NCBI GenBank assembly: GCA_015698045.1
Contig: BLAL01000059.1
Span: 253,001 to 317,000, forward strand
Length of the DNA: 64,000 nt
Reading direction: 5' to 3'
DNA from: Rhizophagus clarus
Taxonomy: Eukaryota; Glomeromycota; Glomeromycetes; Glomerales; Glomeraceae
Each line of letters opens with the position of its first letter. Position 1 is the first letter of the stretch. Below the pieces are notes generated by a model. The model was not told the origin of the DNA, did no database searches, and saw only the letters and a list, made by a program, of their open reading frames with translations. This document shows positions 1 through 12,387 of the stretch, in pieces. The translations under genes and the position numbers were made by a program.

Positions 1-523
1 TAATAAAAAGCGTGCCAATATGGAATACTAATAAATTGCCCCGTAATTTCTGCCAATATACGATAGGATTTGCAATAAAATGATATTCTAATTAACTTAA
101 TTAGTAAGAAGAGAGTGAATACCATATGACAAACAACTAAAGAATTACTTCGATTCTAATACTGGTGATATTTGAAATTCCCTATCAGAAAATGATTTTT
201 GTAATGTGTAAATACACGTTTCTTGCATTTCTTGCTCGATTTTTTATCTAAAAATAAAAAATTTATTGAAAAGATAAAGTCAATTTATTTTAAAAAGTAT
301 CACGATTATAATATCACTAATTCTACTAATTCCTAAATTTTTTGAATTTTTACTAACTTTCTCTCAAAATTCAATTAGTTTCATTCATTTATTATCTTAA
401 TTTATCAGTATTATGAGTGAAATCGACCGCATCCCGTCCTATATGTTAATTCACGTGAAATTGCATTCACCATTCAACATTATATTATAATGAACTTGGA
501 ATTGGGTGTTCCTTTTCTATGAC
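1..523. other. Intergenic, AT-rich; no gene seen
   Basis: No open frame of useful length or recognisable relic. The segment ends at the stop codon of the first membrane-protein family member, which reads on the minus strand, so the right part is its 3' flank. Confidence 0.5.
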
Positions 524-1202
524 TTATTTGTTATCATTTTTACTACTACTACTATCATCAACATTATTATCCCTTAAAAACGAAGACATTACTTTTGACC
601 TTATACTTTGTTTTAATTCTTGCTTAATGTCTAGTAGAATATCTTGTTTCATTTGATCTATAATATTTTCGTCAATATTAAATGATGATAGAGGATCTTG
701 ACTTATATTATGAGCCATTTCTTGTCTAATATTTTGAATAATTTTATTGTTTATTGAGTCATTTACTAACTCACGTGTTTTTCCTGTAAATTCTTGTCCT
801 TGATTCGAAGTTATTAATTCTGTAGGGGTCGGTTCATTATTTAATTCCTTTTTCGTTATTCCAGGATTTGAAACATTTTCATTATCATTTAGTTCAGGGG
901 TTGCAATTGTTTTAGAATTTTCTTTTTTATTTTTATACATTCTTGCTAAAAAAAAACACAAACCAATTAGAAAAATTAAAATTAAACCGCTAGCTAATCC
1001 TCCAACAACTGAAGCAGTCATCATATTATTTGCAACTTTTTGTTTCTACTGGTGATGATTCGGTTACAGTTAGTGATTCAGTTACAGTTAATGATTCGGT
1101 TACAGTCGGTTCTATTGGACTCCCTGGGCCTTGAGTATTTACTTCATATATAAATTGAAGTAAAATTATAAGAATCATAAAAATCATAATAATCAATTTC
1201 AG
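524..1202 (-). pseudogene. Family 1 copy a: signal peptide-TM-tail protein, broken
   Basis: Reading leftward, a hydrophobic leader ending EVNTQ is followed by three TVTESL-type Thr/Ser repeats, then a TM helix (ASGLILIFLIGLCFFLARMY), a basic stop-transfer KNKKEN, and an Asn/Gln-rich tail with the helical KQELKQSIRSKVMSS motif and Ser-rich end. Two lesions are visible. The ATG aligned to other copies' MKK is CTG (1202-1200), leaving an in-frame ATG at 1187. A one-base loss near 1028 shifts frame just before the TM helix, so the leader half ends at a TAA and the 166-codon distal part is in another frame. The family function is unknown to me; the layout suggests a cell-surface protein. Confidence 0.7.
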
Positions 1203-2371
1203 AAAAAAAAAATGATTTATTTAATCGTGAAAATATAATTATTTTTTTTTTTTTTCACACAGTATTAAAATGAATTCTGTTACACCTATTTCGTGTAATA
1301 ATAATATTGCATTATCATGCAGCGACTTTTCCATGGAGAAAGACAAAGTAGTACAATAGCATCAAAAAATCATTTACAAAAATTGAATTGAATTCATAAA
1401 ATGTTTTTTTTTTTTTTTAAAAAAAAAAAAGTGTAGTTTTCATATTATAATACAGTAATTTATGTGATGCCGAATAAATGCAACTCTTAGTTCAATTATA
1501 GACGTAGAATAATAGAATATCCAAAAAAATATAATGCAAGTTAATAATCCAGGTTTAAAAAAAGTACAATATGTGACACCAATTATTTAATAGGCAAATT
1601 TATTTTCTTTCCCGGCGAAGTCAAATATGTAATGCGTCCTTGTGCTGAACAATTTTCCGGTTACACAAAGTTAATGGCTATACAAACCTCATTTTTTAGA
1701 TTACACCTAATTTGTGCAATGTATAATGGATAGATTATCGTGTAATTAGTATATCAAACTATAAAAGTAAATACTCATTGTTTTATGAAGTTATTAAGCG
1801 CAAAGTATTGGCCGATGTTTGATGTCATTGTGCCACACAGTGGCGCATGACAACAATCATCGAAATAACCCTGATAGCCTCATATGATTATGATAAATCA
1901 TATGCAACACATGGGATGCTTTCTTTTTCTTTTTGTTTTTTTTTTTATATTATTAATGTAATCTCTACAATTATAACGCGCATGAAAATGAAATCCGTCA
2001 ATAAATGATGTAACATGCCGAACATATTATCCGAAATGCTTCTCAGTTCGGTGATATTTCAACACCCCTTGTTAACCTGATGTCAAAAAGTACAACCTTG
2101 GCGAAATAAAGAACATAAAAATTAAAAGGTTAGTAACTAATTTTTGAGTTTTACTTTTGGAGTTATTAATAACTTCGCTTTCAAGAAATGGTTTACACTA
2201 CTTTGTTAGACAAAAAGTTTTTGACAATTTTACAAAAATTTCGTGTTGTGTGGCCGTCGGCCAGCGAAAAACTCTTTAGCAATATTATTAATGTTAACAA
2301 AAAAAAAAAAAATTACATTAAGTACATTATTTTATTAAATATTAATTTTAAATGATGATAAATTTCATGAC
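1203..2371. other. Intergenic between family 1 copies a and b
   Basis: No gene seen. It holds the upstream region of copy a, with homopolymer tracts near 1240 and 1403-1430. About 125 bases upstream of copy a is a motif also found upstream of copies b, c and d (see separate entry). The rest is AT-rich DNA without recognisable coding potential. Confidence 0.5.
1326..1357 (-). promoter_or_regulatory. Shared upstream motif 2, family 1 copy a
   Basis: Plus-strand text TTTTCCATGGAGAAAGACAA resembles blocks upstream of copies b (3350-3380, TTATCCATGAAAAGACATAG), c (6702-6730) and d (13361-13390). All lie upstream of the start on the same strand, while the intervening sequence diverges. That suggests a retained regulatory element, though common descent alone could explain it. 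Confidence 0.35.
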
Positions 2372-2646
2372 TTATGATGTGAACCGTTTCTTGTCTATCA
2401 TTTCGAATAATTTCTTTCCTATTTCTATTGTTTTACTTTGTGATTTTTGTTGATTCTTAGAATTTGATGAATCTTGTGTAATTTCTTGTTCTTGTTTTTT
2501 CGTCTCTTCATTATGTATTTCATTAATCGTTCCTCCAACAGGACTTGAAATATCAATAATAGTATTGGTATTATTATTATTATTATCATTATTATTATCA
2601 CCATTATTATTATTGTTATTATCATTATCATTATCATTATTATTAC

Positions 2647-2680
<34 letters not shown>

Positions 2681-3166
2681 TTCAGGAATTGTAGAGGTTT
2701 TAGAATTTTCTTTTTGATTTTTACGGTTTTTCATAAAAACGTAGAATAAAACAACTAAGACGACTAAAGTTATACTACTAATTGTCCCTCCAATAACTGA
2801 AGCAATTACTGCATTTAACTTTCTTGTTGGAGGAGGAGGAGCACCTCCTGCTTGTGGTACTACTGATGAAGTTGGAGTAGAGTCTCCTACTAGTGGTGCT
2901 ATGTCTAATGGAGTATTACCCGTTGGAGTAGCGCCTTTTGTTGTTGGTGGTGCTGTTGTTAGAGTACTTTCTGTTTGAGTAACGCTTCCTGTTGGTATTG
3001 GTCCTAGTGTTTTATCTGCAAGCCGACTATATACTTCTGTCCATGATGGCACTATTGATGTCACTAATGATGATATTACTGCTGACTCGTCTTGAGAATT
3101 TACTTCATGTATAGATTGAAGTAAAATTGCGAAAATAATAAAAATTGAAATTAAAAATTTCTTCAT
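2372..3166 (-). CDS. Family 1 copy b: secreted/TM protein with poly-Asn tail, intact
   Basis: Complete 264-codon frame. Residues 1-25 form a signal peptide (MKKFLISIFIIFAILLQ, then EVNSQ at the likely cleavage zone). Residues 30-115 are a Thr/Pro/Ser-rich ectodomain. Residues 118-145 are the TM helix, followed by a basic KNRKNQK stop-transfer, so the tail should be cytoplasmic. The tail carries about 40 nearly uninterrupted Asn/Asp residues encoded by an ATT/ATC-type trinucleotide repeat (about 2570-2680), then a Gln/Lys-rich end. The C-terminal KQELKQN motif of the sisters is replaced by a different end (KTIEIGKKLFEMIDKK). ATG 3166 is chosen because it opens the MKK leader shared with the sisters. 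Role unknown; surface location is inferred. Confidence 0.75.
2570..2680. repeat. TTA/TCA trinucleotide microsatellite inside copy b
   Basis: Imperfect (ATT)n/(ATC)n tract encoding the Asn/Asp run in the cytoplasmic tail of the 2372-3166 gene. Length changes in steps of three would lengthen or shorten the tail without shifting frame. Confidence 0.8.
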
Positions 3167-4789
3167 TATTAAAGGAAAGGAAATTATGTAAATGATTTAT
3201 ATTTAAGTTTTTAAATATATTATATCGATTTGATTATTATTTGATTAATAAAAAAATAAAAAAAAAAAAAAGAAATAAGAGTAAGTCGAAATTTATATAC
3301 GAATTTTTGTTTCACGGTAAACCTATTTTTGTTCAATTTATGCGGAGTCATTATCCATGAAAAGACATAGTAAAAGCACAATAAATTTAATTAAATGAAT
3401 AACGATAACTAATAAAGAAAATTTTTGTATTATTCCCACATGATAAATTTGAACAACATTAAAAGAGAAAGAAAAAAAGGAAATGAATAACAAACAAAGG
3501 TAGGTATTAAGAATAACATTTTAACATAATTATTATTATACGTTATTACACAAAAAAAAAAAAAATTTGAGATTTTAAAAAACTGTTTATGATGTATAAA
3601 CTACATATAACTTGTTTTTTTTTTTTTTTTTTTTTTTTAAAACTCGTAGGAGTCTTAAATAAGTTTACAATAATGTCGAAATAGATATTTTTAATTTCTC
3701 ACTGGTTTACTTGTAGATCGCGGGATTTGCATATATACTCATGCAAATTTGTTCGAAATCAACATTTTTTTTATTCATCATCATGAACAAATATGATTTA
3801 GAATCAAATCACGTATTAATCAAATAAATTTATTATAGTAAAGGTTTTCTTTATTTAATTAATTTTTATTTAAACCTTAAAATTCTATTATCCCCGTTTT
3901 CAGGAATATGTGTAGATCCAAGCCATCCACACCTGCTTTAAAAAGTGGATTTTCGAAAACCTTACAACTAAATTTTTCCGAATAATTATGTCAATTATTA
4001 AAGAAATTGAAACAAACCTTTAAAAACTTTAAATAATTAATTTTTTTGGACCTTTTTTTTTTTTTGAAGTAAATATGTAAATATTTTTAAAAAAAAATCT
4101 CGAAAATTCCACAAATTTTTTGAAATTAATTACACATATTTCTACAAATCTCAATAATTCAACCGTAAACAGAAATATGTCAGATTCAGGTTTTAAACTA
4201 ATTACGGCACGATCAGATCCAAATTTTAAATTACGATAAATATTATGATATATAGTTCATGGCACTTCATGTTAATTTTTAACAAAATCCTCCAAAAAAA
4301 TTCGAAGTTTAGAGAGTCTTAAAAAAAATTATCAGTTTTTTTTAATTCTTCTCTCTCTCCCTTCCAAAAAAAAAAAAAAAAAATACATATAAAAGAAATT
4401 ATACTTTATAGAATATCCCTCATGGAAAAAATCTATTTATAACCATTTTTTAATTATCTTTTACTCTCTCTCCCCATATTTCAAATTTGATACCGTAGTT
4501 AATAATCAAAAAATTTTGTAAATTATTTTTTGGCTCTCTCTTTCCCCTCTTTTCACAATAAAAACATGTTAAATAGTTCAATTGGTCTGTCCTTAGCGAT
4601 CAAAATATCAACATCAATGAAAATTGAAGAAACAAAATTATCGTCCAAACTTCATTATAAAATTATATTTTCATTGTCTATTAGTGTTGTTTGATATCTT
4701 GTAATAATTTCTTCCGAGTGTTTGTGTTTGGAATAACATCTGATCCTTTTATAAGCGAGAATGCCTAAACACTATGATTGAATGGGACT
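3167..4789. other. Intergenic, copy b upstream and AT-rich DNA
   Basis: No gene seen. It contains the upstream elements of copy b, a 22-base T run near 3617, and simple C/T-rich stretches around 4350-4560. I see no coding relic. Confidence 0.5.
3289..3323 (-). promoter_or_regulatory. Shared upstream motif 1, family 1 copy b
   Basis: The block reading ATTTATATACGAATTTTTG-TTTCACGGTA on the plus strand aligns with the ATTTATATGCAAAATTTG-TTTTCATGGTA blocks upstream of copies c, e, f and g. It lies about 125-155 bases upstream of the copy b start. It is a candidate promoter element for the family. Confidence 0.4.
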
Positions 4790-4928
4790 GGTACGAAATC
4801 CCGACAGGTACGAAATCCCGACACGTTAACGCTGGTAAAAATATCACGTGACTCTGCATAATTCCGCATAATGCGGCCAGTTGTCGGGATTTCGTACCTG
4901 TCGGGATTTTGGCCTGTCGGGATTTTAC
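4790..4928. mobile_element. MITE-like inverted repeat with GTCGGGATT motifs
   Basis: Two head-to-tail copies of GGTACGAAATCCCGACA on the left face three inverted copies of TGTCGGGATTTYG on the right, around a core of about 60 bases. No transposase is encoded. The same TGTCGGGATTTTG motif builds the arms of the element at 8992-9626, so the two belong to one non-autonomous family. Small open frames over this region are by-products of the repeats. Confidence 0.6.
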
Positions 4929-6000
4929 ACGGATCCTGATTGGGGGTTTGAATAACATCATATACAATTTTCCCTTGTAATATTTTCCTAAATAGCCAGG
5001 TAATGTTATAATAGGCATAGATATGATACGCACAAAAAAATATGATAAACGAATACTGTATATATATTTTTTTAAATAAAAAACGTTCATAAAGTTCGGT
5101 GGACATATAGAATATTAATGTCAATCACCGAATATACAACCCAATAAAAATTAAAATGCTCAGTTGTATCAGTATTAATATTTCTTGGTTTTTCAACTGG
5201 TTTCTTTTATCTGTCAGAAGACTTTCAGCACGGCAACAAGAACTCGCATAAATTTAACAATCGGAATATCAGTATTAGTGCATTTAAATATAGACTCGAT
5301 TAAAATAACATGATAATGTGTCTTTGATCATTTATTAGCGTAGCTATTTATTTGCTGTAATCTTTTTTAAAGATTATTAAATAATTTCGAAGTCAAACTT
5401 GATTTGGACTTTGGAGTAGGAATTTTTTTTCCCCATATTACTGGCCGGAAGTGATAATATTAATGAAAAATTTATTCAATATTCATCGCACATGCGATGT
5501 CTCATTTTCTGATGTATTCTGAGAACTTAAAAATTTTGTTGCAAAAATTCTATTTTCACATGATTTAATTTTGGCCGGCATTACATTATTTTGCCCAAAG
5601 ACGATGCATCACCCAAAGCGATGAATTAATTTACTCATTATAATACACATAATTGAAAGTTTTATTAATTTTATTGAAAATTTACAAAGTATTCTCCTTC
5701 AAGCAAAGGACCAATCTCCTCAACAATGCAAATATCTCAATCAACAAACTTTTATAAAGAATTTAACGATCAAAATTCGTTAACGGGATAATATTGTAGT
5801 TAATGCAATTAACTGGACACAATCGCGTAATTTCTACTCATGATAATAAACTAATAGTAAGACATCAGTAGCAATACAGCATTTATTTGGGTTAACATTC
5901 TATCTATATGACTTTTTACTTCAAAAATTAATTATTAGGAACTAAAAATTAATTTATTATACATTTAAATTGATCTACAATTTACTTTTTTTAGAAGCTT
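4929..6000. other. Intergenic; nothing recognised
   Basis: AT-rich DNA with no supportable coding frame or RNA gene. Confidence 0.45.
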
Positions 6001-6570
6001 TTATTATGAACCGTTCCTTGTTTGATATTTTGAATAATTTCACGTTTGATTATTATAATTTGATGAATTTGGTGTAAATTCTTATCCTTGGTTCGGCACC
6101 CCATTATATATTTCATTATTCGTTTTATCTGCATTATTATACAGTCCAGCAATCATTTCGGAATTTTCTTTTTCTTTCCTATGCTTTTTTATCAAAAAAA
6201 AGCATAAACCAATTAGAATAATTATAATTAAAATGCTAGCTACTCCTCCAAGAATTGAAATAGCAGCTATCATATTATTTGCACATTTTGGTACTACTGT
6301 CGAAGTTAATACTGATACGTCTGGCGTTGCTGTTAATGTTGTTGTTAATGTTGATATTTTTTGGTCGGTTGCAGTTACTGTTCTTGTAACTGCTGGTGAG
6401 GTTACTATTGCTGTTGTTGTAATTATTGAGCTTACTGTTACTGTTACTGTTACTGTTACTGTAGCTGCTGGAAGTGGTCCTGGTATTACAGTTGGATCTT
6501 GATCTTGAGTATTTACTTCATGTATAAGTTGAAATAAAATTATAAAAATTAAAATAAAAAGTTTCTTCAT
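6001..6570 (-). pseudogene. Family 1 copy c: TM protein with nonsense-truncated tail
   Basis: An open frame of 162 codons (6082-6570) gives a signal peptide (residues 1-22, ending EVNTQ), a Thr/Val-rich ectodomain with a (TV)n stretch, a TM helix at about 100-127 and a basic KKHRKEK stop-transfer. The frame ends after VPNQG at a TAA (6084-6082) where sisters have Gln in NQGQEF. Beyond it the same frame reads EFTPNSSNYNNQ, and a shifted frame then reads REIIQNIKQ, both matching the tail of the 12.4-kb copy. So the tail was truncated by a CAA-to-TAA change plus an indel. A short-tailed protein could still be made and membrane-anchored. Confidence 0.75.
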
Positions 6571-7392
6571 TCTTGAAGGAAATAATATAAAACGATATAA
6601 TTTGATTATTTGACTAAGTGAGAGTCGAATTTTCCCTATTAAATTTATATGGAAATTTTTGTTTCACGATATACTTATTTTTGTGCAATTTATACGCCGA
6701 CTTTATCCATAAAAAGACATAGTAAAGAACAGTAAATTTAATAAAATGAATATTATTCTCGTCATGAACGACATTAAAAAGAAGGAAAAAAGGAAATGAA
6801 TATCATAAGAATAACATGATAAAAAATCGCGTGTTGAAATCACGTGATACCTGATAATATAATTATGGTATGTTCATTATACAAAATTTGAAACAATTTT
6901 ATAATGTATACATATAATACATACGAAGTAATAATTTTATAATCTTAAACGCTCGTAAGAGTCTTGTTAAATTTACGATAATGTCGAAATAGATTTTTAA
7001 TTTCGCCAATTTGCTGTGTAAGTTGAAGATTATGATTATTAATTTATTTAATTTATTTGTAAATTAATGAACAAAGTTGATCCTAACGATTTTTTTTTAT
7101 TGTTATCGAATCTACATTATATTAATATTATACTCATGCATAATAATCAGCAGTCTTTTTTTTTATTCCAAATTTGATTTAGAATCATAAATATCTTTAT
7201 TTATCGATTTAAAATTAATTTATCCAATAATTTTTAATATTAACATTTACTTAAACAATATTAATTTGTTACGTTTCAATAATCCGACCGTAAAACGCAC
7301 CTGCCCGAATATGTCAAACCCAGATAAATAACAAGTTTTAAATTACGATAAATATATCGTTCATTTTAGCATCAATGGAAACTTATTAATTA
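6571..7392. other. Intergenic, upstream of copy c
   Basis: It carries both shared family upstream motifs (6641-6675 and 6702-6730) in the minus orientation. The rest is AT-rich and shows no gene. Confidence 0.5.
6641..6730 (-). promoter_or_regulatory. Shared upstream motifs 1 and 2, family 1 copy c
   Basis: Motif 1 (AAATTTATATGGAAATTTTT-GTTTCACGATA) lies about 70-105 bases upstream of the start. Motif 2 (TTTATCCATAAAAAGACATA) lies about 60 bases further. The order and spacing match copy b, which supports a real promoter block shared by the copies. Confidence 0.4.
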
Positions 7393-7474
7393 TTATGATA
7401 ATTATAATTATGGGCAAGAAGTAATAATAATCATCAAGATGAAATTCTTTCAGCCATCAAACAAGAAATTCTCT
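7393..7474 (+). pseudogene. Kelch-protein tail relic
   Basis: The text ATTATAATTATGGGCAAGAAGTA followed by AAGATGAAATTCTTTCAGCC and AAACAAGAAATT matches the cytoplasmic-tail coding of the kelch proteins (NYNYxQEV ... KDEILQ..KQEI), out of frame and without flanking exons. It is a short remnant of a lost kelch gene. Confidence 0.5.
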
Positions 7475-8810
7475 AAATGTATTTTATAGTATACGGAACT
7501 ATCACGTGATTTTAATTAGTATGTAATATGAAATGCCGGAAAAATTATTTCTATTAGTATCAGCAGGTTCGTTCGTTAGCGAATTTATTTTCAATAATGT
7601 AATAATGAAACAATTTTAATAACGTACTGTACAATATATCTGTGTAACTTTTAATTAACTTTAGAATTTTTGCATTAACTTGCCACAGAAATTTTATTAT
7701 AACTCGTTAGGCTATCTTAATTTCAACGTTATGTACGATCAACTTTCTATAAATGCATCCCTTGGGACCAGACATAAAGGTGCCGGTTTGTGTACTTATA
7801 TATAAATTTATATAATATTAATATAAATCAAGATAATAAAATAAATTTGTAGGTAACTAAATTTTTTTTAATAAAGAAATAGTAATATACATACAGTAAA
7901 TGTGTCTGATTATAAAATTTTGAGAGATTAATTCTAACGGGATTGTAGATTTTGGTTCGATTTTCAATCTTAGCTAGTTTTTTTTTTACTTTTCGATTTC
8001 ATCGTGTAAAGGACTATACTGGCATTAAGGGTCACTTGCATGGTACGCATGAAAGGAGCACATGCAGAAACAATCTCATTGTGAAATAACCTGATATAGA
8101 TTAGTGGTTGGCGTCGATCTATAGGAGATTTCTTTATCTATTGCATCTATACATGTGGTGTGCCGCATTTTTGATAATATATATTATTACGTACAAAAAT
8201 TGAATTAAGCCAAGGCTAACCAAATTCGGTATATCCCAACTTATTAATTTATTATTTCTCTGACAAGATTAAACGAATCATTTACAGGAAGGGAAAATCA
8301 CGACAATACGTCTTGTTTCAAAAAACGTATTTATGATAGTAAATCTGGTTTCAAACTTGAAGCGGTTATTTAAATCTTTGAATTCCAAATTCATGCTAAC
8401 AATGATATTACATGATTGTTTTATTTGTGATTATACATGTTGGGGCTTTTGTTTTTACATTACATTGTTTATTTTCATGCCAAAAAAATTAAATATTTTG
8501 AAGTAGGTGGTTGACAAAAAATACATTAACAGAGATTTATTGTACCAAGTTATGATTTCACATCAAAGGTGCAATACATATAGAAGTAATGTAAATAAAT
8601 TTGCATAGGGTTTAATGTGATTGTGAAATACTGTAAATACTTGAATATTATGGTCAGTTCTATGTAACCATGTTTTAATACTAAAGTGTAACGCTAAAAT
8701 TTAAATACGATAAATTTTTTTTTTTTTTCGAGAAAAAAAAAAATAAATAAATAAATATTTTTTCTTAAATAATTATTTCTACTCATTAATAAATAGAATA
8801 TTTCTTAATC
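7475..8810. other. Intergenic; probable kelch upstream remnant on the right
   Basis: No gene seen. Because a kelch start-codon relic follows at 8811, the right part was probably a kelch promoter, but similarity to the other upstream modules is weak by eye. Confidence 0.35.
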
Positions 8811-8991
8811 ATGTCAAGCGAGATTTTCTTCAGTTTATTTCACGTTATGGATACTATTCAGGTATTAATTAAAGCAAATTGTCAAATGGCCCTCTTTAAG
8901 TCAAGTGTATATTACCGTCATACTGTTATCAATAATAAATTGTATTTTTTGCTGGCTTGGATCTTACTGACAATCCTATTAACGGATCTAC
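8811..8991 (+). pseudogene. Kelch protein 5' exon relic, cut by a MITE
   Basis: Starts MSSEIFFSLFHVMDTIQVLI and continues KANCQMALFKSSVYYRHT, clearly the leader and first kelch blade of the 30,972 gene (EVNCQMTPFKPSVFYGHT). A one-base indel in the T run near 8946 then shifts the frame, after which AGLDLTDNPING matches the GGLNFNGNPV region. The exon stops at the edge of the 8992-9626 element. The gene is dead: leader altered, frameshifted and truncated. Confidence 0.75.
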
Positions 8992-9626
8992 TACGAAATC
9001 CCGACGAGGACGGAATCCCGGTATAATGTTCAAAATTCTGACAAATTACTCCCAACATTCATTATCCCGACACACACTATCCCGATATTTATTAAATTTG
9101 TTTTAATTTTATATTATTACATTTCTTCTATAGACAGTAATTATTATTTTTTTTTTATTTATATTTTATTATAATAATTAGTAAATTTTTTTTTTTAATA
9201 ATTTTGCAAGAATTAATGTATTATTATAACAATTAATATTTTTTATTACCATTCATTAATACTTTGCAAAATTAATAATGATACTTTTGCAAAAACTAAT
9301 ACTTTTACAGTACTATTATTATATAGATTAACGTACTTTTGATATTAGCAATTTTAATAATATTTTGCACTTGATATTAAAATAAATCTATCTTTAATTA
9401 GAATATTATAATACATGAAACTTATAAAGATAGTAGTGTTAGTAGAATAATAATGTCGGGATAATGAATGTTGGAAATTGGAATGTTGGAATCATGAGTG
9501 CCGGGATAGTGAATGTTGAGAATAATGAAGTTCCGGGATTTTGAAATTTCGTGATTACTGATTTGTCGGGATTTTGAATGCGGGCATGTATTATAACGGG
9601 ATTCTGATCGTCGGGATTTTGAATGG
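8992..9626. mobile_element. Fold-back MITE with arms of CCCGACA/TGTCGGG repeats
   Basis: The left arm has ACGAAATCCCGACGAGG, ATCCCGG, CAACATTCATTATCCCGACA and ACACTATCCCGATA. The right arm (about 9453-9626) carries the inverted set, including TGTCGGGATAATGAATGTTGG and repeated TGTCGGGATTTTGAATG. The core is AT-rich and non-coding. It interrupts a kelch exon relic at 8991. It is related to the 4790-4928 element. The open frame across the right arm is a by-product. Confidence 0.65.
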
Positions 9627-12387
9627 TTCCCATTAAAGACAAAGGTTGTCCATCAAAACATTTGCTCACTTTGTGAAATTCCGAAGCAAACGTAAAGAAT
9701 ATTGTTATTCTTTATTATTTTATGAACTACTATTTCGATTGCAGATAAATTAAGACAATGGTGGAATTGAGCATGATGTAACCCATCAAAATAATGGATA
9801 TAATGGATTTGTCATTTTGATCTGGAATTTTCCTTACACCCTTGAGTAACGTTTAATATTTCACGGACTCTTATTCAAGGAGTCTTCGGAAAATATCAAA
9901 TTAATGGGAATTAAATAAAACTACTAAAGCTGCCCTCTGTGAGAGCATACTAGGACTGTAAAGTAGAAAATACAATTCCCGAATTGCATATAGCAACGAA
10001 AAAAAAATAGTGAGAAATGGGCGAAACAAAGTAAATTTTAATAACCCAAAAAAATCAATCGAAATCATTATCATCATTCTGTTTTCATTTTTTTTTGTTT
10101 GTGCTTTTAAATGAGTTCAAGTTGCTTGATATTTCTAAACAAAGCCTTCACGTATTATTTAATGCTTTTGTCTTCCATAATAAAATAATTTTTCAATATT
10201 GCATGACATACAAAGCGACGATACATATAATCAGCCAGCATAATTTGTCAGTTCAGAAATTAAATATTACACACTAGAAAGATAATTCTCACCTTGATCG
10301 CATAATCGACTTGTCCGGAACTCCCAACTGTTCCATATTTTTGATCTTATGATGAAATTCTTATTAAGATTCCTGATGATGATACGAAGGATTGTGTGAA
10401 GTATAGTTGAAACATATTATTTTGCATTGATTCCAGGTTATTTAAGAACTAATAACCCATAAACTATGCTTAGTACTATTAGTTTCCATGATGAATAATA
10501 TATTCCCTACGAAATATTTATTGCCGTCTTGACTTTGATTTCGTGTAGTAGATATACAGTATAACTAAAAAGAATATGTACTAGTGAGTCAATGCCGTAT
10601 TTTACCAAGACTTTACCAAACTTCTATACTAAAGAACGGATATTGCCCTTTATACATACCTTGACAAGTTACAAGATTTATCGCTAGCTCAAACTTAAAT
10701 CTGTAAATTTTCTTCGACGGCTCATAATGAGATCGTTGTGATACAAATCAAATTCCATGATATAATGATGTACGCTGATGTATGATGTATATTGTTTATT
10801 CCAAAGATCACACAATCATATGATGCAATGTAAATTTCTGGTTTAGTTTTGTTTTACTGTTATATTAATTGCTCTTTATTATGGTTGAAATGATGAAATT
10901 ATATCTAAAGATTGCTCATCAATCCGTTATTTAATAAAGTGAAATAAAAAAAAAAGGGTAGTAAATGAAAATTAATATTAGATATGGGCTTCATTGATTG
11001 GTTATTAAAATAAGTCCATTTTCTTCCAATCATTCAGTCTTGTGATCGACATACTACAGGGAACCCTCTGGTTCATTGAAGACAATCGTTATATTAAAAT
11101 TTATATGTTTGATGTAATGATTTTTATATGTTCATACAGTACATATGTAAAGATAAAATCTTAAAAAAATCGTTTCGCATAATATACTCAGCATATAAAG
11201 CATCAACTTAGGGCCATAATTATATATGATTACTCCTTATACAACAAAGCCTTATTATAAAATATAAATATATGATCAGAATTATCATTAATTTTGACCA
11301 ATTTTTATGAACAAAGATTTTGAATGCGGCATGTAAAAAGTGTTTATGCTGAATTTATACCAAATGGGTTCATTAATAATATATAATTGGTTTAAATTTA
11401 AATCATTTATTGCATGAATTTGAGCCAATTTATAGTCAATTATATATGGATGAGCTGAATTTTGTATAAAAACTTTTGTAGGATATATGATAATTCCGGC
11501 CTAAATAAATTATGTGATTATTTTTACATAAATCCATTATGTAAACGAAAAATTGGATTGACGTGGTCTTCTAGCTTTACAAAAGTTGGAAGTATACGAC
11601 TATAATCAGTAAACACAAAAGTTCCTGTATTGTACAATTAAATAAATGAAAATTACGTATCTTCAGATATGAAATCATGCGATTTTTGGTCAATTATATG
11701 TCACTCGAAACGTAATTTAGTGCTCTTTTTTTTATGCTTCTTTTTCTAACCTGATATCAAGAGAATGAAGAACATAAAATTTTCAATAAGCGATATAAGA
11801 TCAATAAACGTAAAAGATTTGTATACAAACGTTTACAGATTTTTCTTCGACTTTTTAAACTTTATTTAAAATTTATAATTTGATACTATAAATAATACTT
11901 GTAATATCATACATCTATTTACAAAGATTGAAGGTAAGATATACAGTTTCTGGCTAGTGATTTTATTAACGTTTCGCAATTATCAAATAATAAAAATAAA
12001 AGAATAATAAGAAAGAGAACAAGTAATATAAGTATAAAAAAAGTAATACCTTCGTTATAAATAGTATTTTTTGATACTCTTTATATTAATTTTTCAGCTT
12101 CTTAATATTAGTTAAGTTACACAAAGTAACCAACACAATAAACACGTTAATTTTAACAATCGTGGCCTTAGTTAATTTAATACTGGAAAATTTATAATTC
12201 CGGCCAGAATTAACTAAGTCACGTGTAGTCGTTTGTTAACCGGAAAATTCAATAATTAGAAGAGCCAAATTAACTTTAAATAATATGCTATCCTTTTACG
12301 TTTTATTTATTGTTTTTTGCACATAAAATTTTTGGTGATGTTGAGAAAACCTAGAATAACTATGTTAATAAAACAATACATTATTTA
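9627..12387. other. Long intergenic stretch; no gene supported
   Basis: About 2.7 kb of AT-rich DNA. A possible weak continuation of the kelch exon follows the MITE (a short VPIKDK-like string near 9637), too weak to call. No TIR pair, RNA gene or coding frame above noise was found. Confidence 0.4.

Noticed and set aside
6233..6502. 89-codon plus-strand Val/Thr frame
   Set aside because: Antisense of the TV repeat of copy c; no leader or conserved partner.
8992..9669. 76-codon minus frame with repeated Ile-Pro-Thr and Gln-Asn-Pro text
   Set aside because: Translation of the right arm repeats of the MITE, not a protein.
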